Shown here piece by piece: positions 62,733-64,000 of a stretch of 64,000 nt of DNA (the first letter of the stretch is position 1; each line of letters begins with the position of its first letter). Below the pieces are notes generated by a model that was not told the DNA's origin, searched no databases, and saw only the letters and a list, made by a program, of their open reading frames with translations. The stretch spans positions 3,382,501-3,446,500 of the forward strand of contig NZ_JAFBCK010000001.1 of assembly GCF_016907695.1 (NCBI RefSeq), written 5' to 3'. Made by a program: the position numbers and the translations under genes. The DNA is from Actinokineospora baliensis (GTDB lineage Bacteria > Actinomycetota > Actinomycetes > Mycobacteriales > Pseudonocardiaceae).

Positions 62733-63761
62733 CTAGCCGCCGAACTCCGCGCGGACCTGCGGGAGCACCTCGGTGCCCAGCAACTCGATGGCGGCCATGA
62801 CCTGCTTGTGCGGCACGCCGGACCAGTCCATCTGCATCGCGTAGCGGTCGGCGCCGACCAGCTTGCCGACGCTGATCATGCGGTCGGCGATCTCGGCCGG
62901 GCTGCCCGCGAACAACGCCTGGGCGTTGTGCGCGTAGGCGTCGTAGTCGGCGCGGGACGGAACGCTCCAGCCGCGGGAGCGGGCGCCGTACTTCATGGTC
63001 TCCAACCAGTACGGGTAGAACGTGTCCTTGGCCTCTTGCGACTTCTTTGAGATGAAGCCAATGGCGCCCATCGTCACGTGCAGTCCGGTTTGGCCGGTGC
63101 TCTCGCCCGCGCGCCTATAGAGGTCCACGAGTGGGGCGAACCGTTCCGGCTGACCGCCGATGACCGCGTAGACCACCGGTAGACCCAACAGTCCCGCTCG
63201 GACGGACGACTGCGGGTTGCCGCCGGTGCCGACGGAGATGCGCAGGTGCTCGCCGTAGGGCCGCGGCAGGACGTGCGCGTCCTCCAGCGGCGGCCGGAAC
63301 CGGCCGGACCAGGTGATCGGGTCCTCGCGGTCCAGGTGCAGCAGCAGGGCCAACTTCTCGTCGAACAGGTCGTCGTAGTCGCCCAGGTCGGCGCCGAAGA
63401 GCGGGAAGGACTCGGTGAACGACCCGCGGCCCGCGAGCAGCTCGGCGCGGCCCCGGCTGAGCTGGTCGAGCGTGGTGAACTGCTGGTAGAGCCGGACCGG
63501 GTCCTCGGTGCTGAGCACGGTCACCGCGCTGCTGAGCGTGATCCGCTCGGTGACCGCGGCCGCGGCGGCGAGCACGGTGCCGGGGTTGGAGATGGCGTAG
63601 GTGTCGAGGTGGTGCTCGCCGAGCCCGTAGAACGACAGGCCGAGCTCGTCGGCGAGCCTGATGCGTTCGAGGGTGTTGGCGAGCGCCTCGGCCACCGAGA
63701 CCTGCTCGCCGGTGACCGGGTCGGGGTGGCGGTCGGCGAAGCTGTAGATGCCGAGTTCCAT
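62733..63761 (-). CDS. Luciferase-like monooxygenase (LLM class)
   Basis: 342 aa from ATG 63761, five nt after GGAGG; ATG 63773 is an alternative. Bacterial luciferase-like TIM barrel: MELGIYSFADRHPDP, LGLSFYGLGEHHLDTYAISNPG, ITLSSAVTVLSTEDPVRLYQQF and RAELLAGRGSFTESFPLFG. FMN- or F420-dependent; substrate unknown. Divergent from the MarR-type gene that follows, with an operator-like palindrome between them. Confidence 0.9.
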   Translation of the reverse strand: MELGIYSFADRHPDPVTGEQVSVAEALANTLERIRLADELGLSFYGLGEHHLDTYAISNPGTVLAAAAAVTERITLSSAVTVLSTEDPVRLYQQFTTLDQLSRGRAELLAGRGSFTESFPLFGADLGDYDDLFDEKLALLLHLDREDPITWSGRFRPPLEDAHVLPRPYGEHLRISVGTGGNPQSSVRAGLLGLPVVYAVIGGQPERFAPLVDLYRRAGESTGQTGLHVTMGAIGFISKKSQEAKDTFYPYWLETMKYGARSRGWSVPSRADYDAYAHNAQALFAGSPAEIADRMISVGKLVGADRYAMQMDWSGVPHKQVMAAIELLGTEVLPQVRAEFGG

Positions 63762-63781
63762 GCGGGCCTCCATTCGCCTTA

Positions 63782-63794
63782 TGATGACACATCA
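63782..63794. promoter_or_regulatory. Operator-like palindrome between the LLM and MarR-type genes
   Basis: TGATG-ACA-CATCA, a perfect 5-3-5 inverted repeat in an AT-rich patch. It lies 20 bp before the LLM start and 29 bp before the MarR-type start, the usual place for a MarR operator. Confidence 0.5.
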
Positions 63795-63823
63795 ACAAAT
63801 CGCGGGAGCGGAGGCCCCTCCGG

Positions 63824-64000
63824 ATGTGGCTCGACGAGCGCGAATCCCGGGTCTGGCGGGCCCACCTGGCCCTGCACCGCGACCTCCAGGCCGTCCTGGA
63901 ACGCCGCCTCACCCGCGACAGCGGCCTGTCCCTCGCCGACTACGCCCTCCTGGTCCCCCTCTCCGAGTCCGCCGACGGCCTCGTCCGAGCCCGAGACCTG
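63824..64000 (+). CDS. MarR-family regulator, 3' part beyond the window
   Basis: 59 codons are visible from ATG 63824 (GGAGCGGAGG upstream), running open to the window end. The start MWLDERESRVWRAHLALHRDL, then LERRLTRDSGLSLADYALLVPLSES, is the typical N-terminal dimer helix and first DNA-binding helix of actinobacterial MarR proteins. It probably controls the divergent luciferase-like gene (inference). Confidence 0.85.
   Translation, partial: MWLDERESRVWRAHLALHRDLQAVLERRLTRDSGLSLADYALLVPLSESADGLVRARDL

Overview
The window is very GC-rich (about 70% or more by eye), uses many GTG starts and is densely packed. Positions 3184-24083 follow the gene order of Mycobacterium tuberculosis Rv1691-Rv1711 almost gene for gene. 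That order, the rRNA, and genes for F420/LLM-type oxidoreductases, PaaX and NarL-type regulators point to a mycelial actinomycete, probably Pseudonocardiales. The taxon is an inference; no species is claimed.

Layout. (1) 1-3138: 3' part of a 23S rRNA gene, 5S rRNA and a terminator. (2) 3184-24083, plus strand: conserved housekeeping run of an RGG-repeat/TPR protein, HAD phosphatase, small ORF, tlyA, nadK, recN, steA, steB, secreted protein, pyrG, Nudix hydrolase, xerD, ArsR-type regulator, parA, RHH protein, scpA, scpB and rluB. Two gene-free stretches interrupt it: 10834-11999 holds four ~145-bp palindromes separated by C-rich short repeats, and 17448-18481 holds degenerate copies of the Nudix gene tail. 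(3) 24167-27591: DUF1015 protein, K+/H+ antiporter pair, DUF4240 protein. (4) 27660-38643: a divergent catabolic cluster. PaaX regulator, tryptophan 2,3-dioxygenase and kynureninase are on plus; LLM oxidoreductase, two-domain aminobenzoyl-CoA monooxygenase/reductase, creatininase-family amidohydrolase, aryl-CoA ligase, SDR, enoyl-CoA hydratase, RidA and acyl-CoA dehydrogenase are on minus. Together they read as tryptophan > N-formylkynurenine > kynurenine > anthranilate > 2-aminobenzoyl-CoA > beta-oxidation. (5) 38677-52329: CDF transporter, anti-sigma-like ATPase, Ppx/GppA, LigD-type polymerase, TlpA lipoprotein, a fifth palindrome, a small gene behind a perfect LexA box, BAHD-like acyltransferase, chitinase with a DasR-type site, a two-component pair, proline iminopeptidase and an alkylation-repair pair. 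(6) 52630-56733: a three-gene candidate biosynthetic cluster of B12-type radical SAM enzyme, ATP-grasp/PLP-decarboxylase fusion and transglutaminase-like protein, followed by a GlxA-type regulator. (7) 58115-64000: secreted SGNH hydrolase, alcohol dehydrogenase, second two-component pair, membrane protein, luciferase-like oxidoreductase and a truncated MarR regulator.

Most worth a second look: the radical SAM / ATP-grasp-decarboxylase cluster, the ~145-bp palindromes with compensated arms and flipped cores, the Nudix-tail repeat array, the RGG-repeat protein in the Rv1691 position, the LexA-box gene, and a strongly over-represented 11-bp palindrome, TCCAC(A/T)GTGGA. No transposase, phage gene, tRNA or CRISPR array was recognised.
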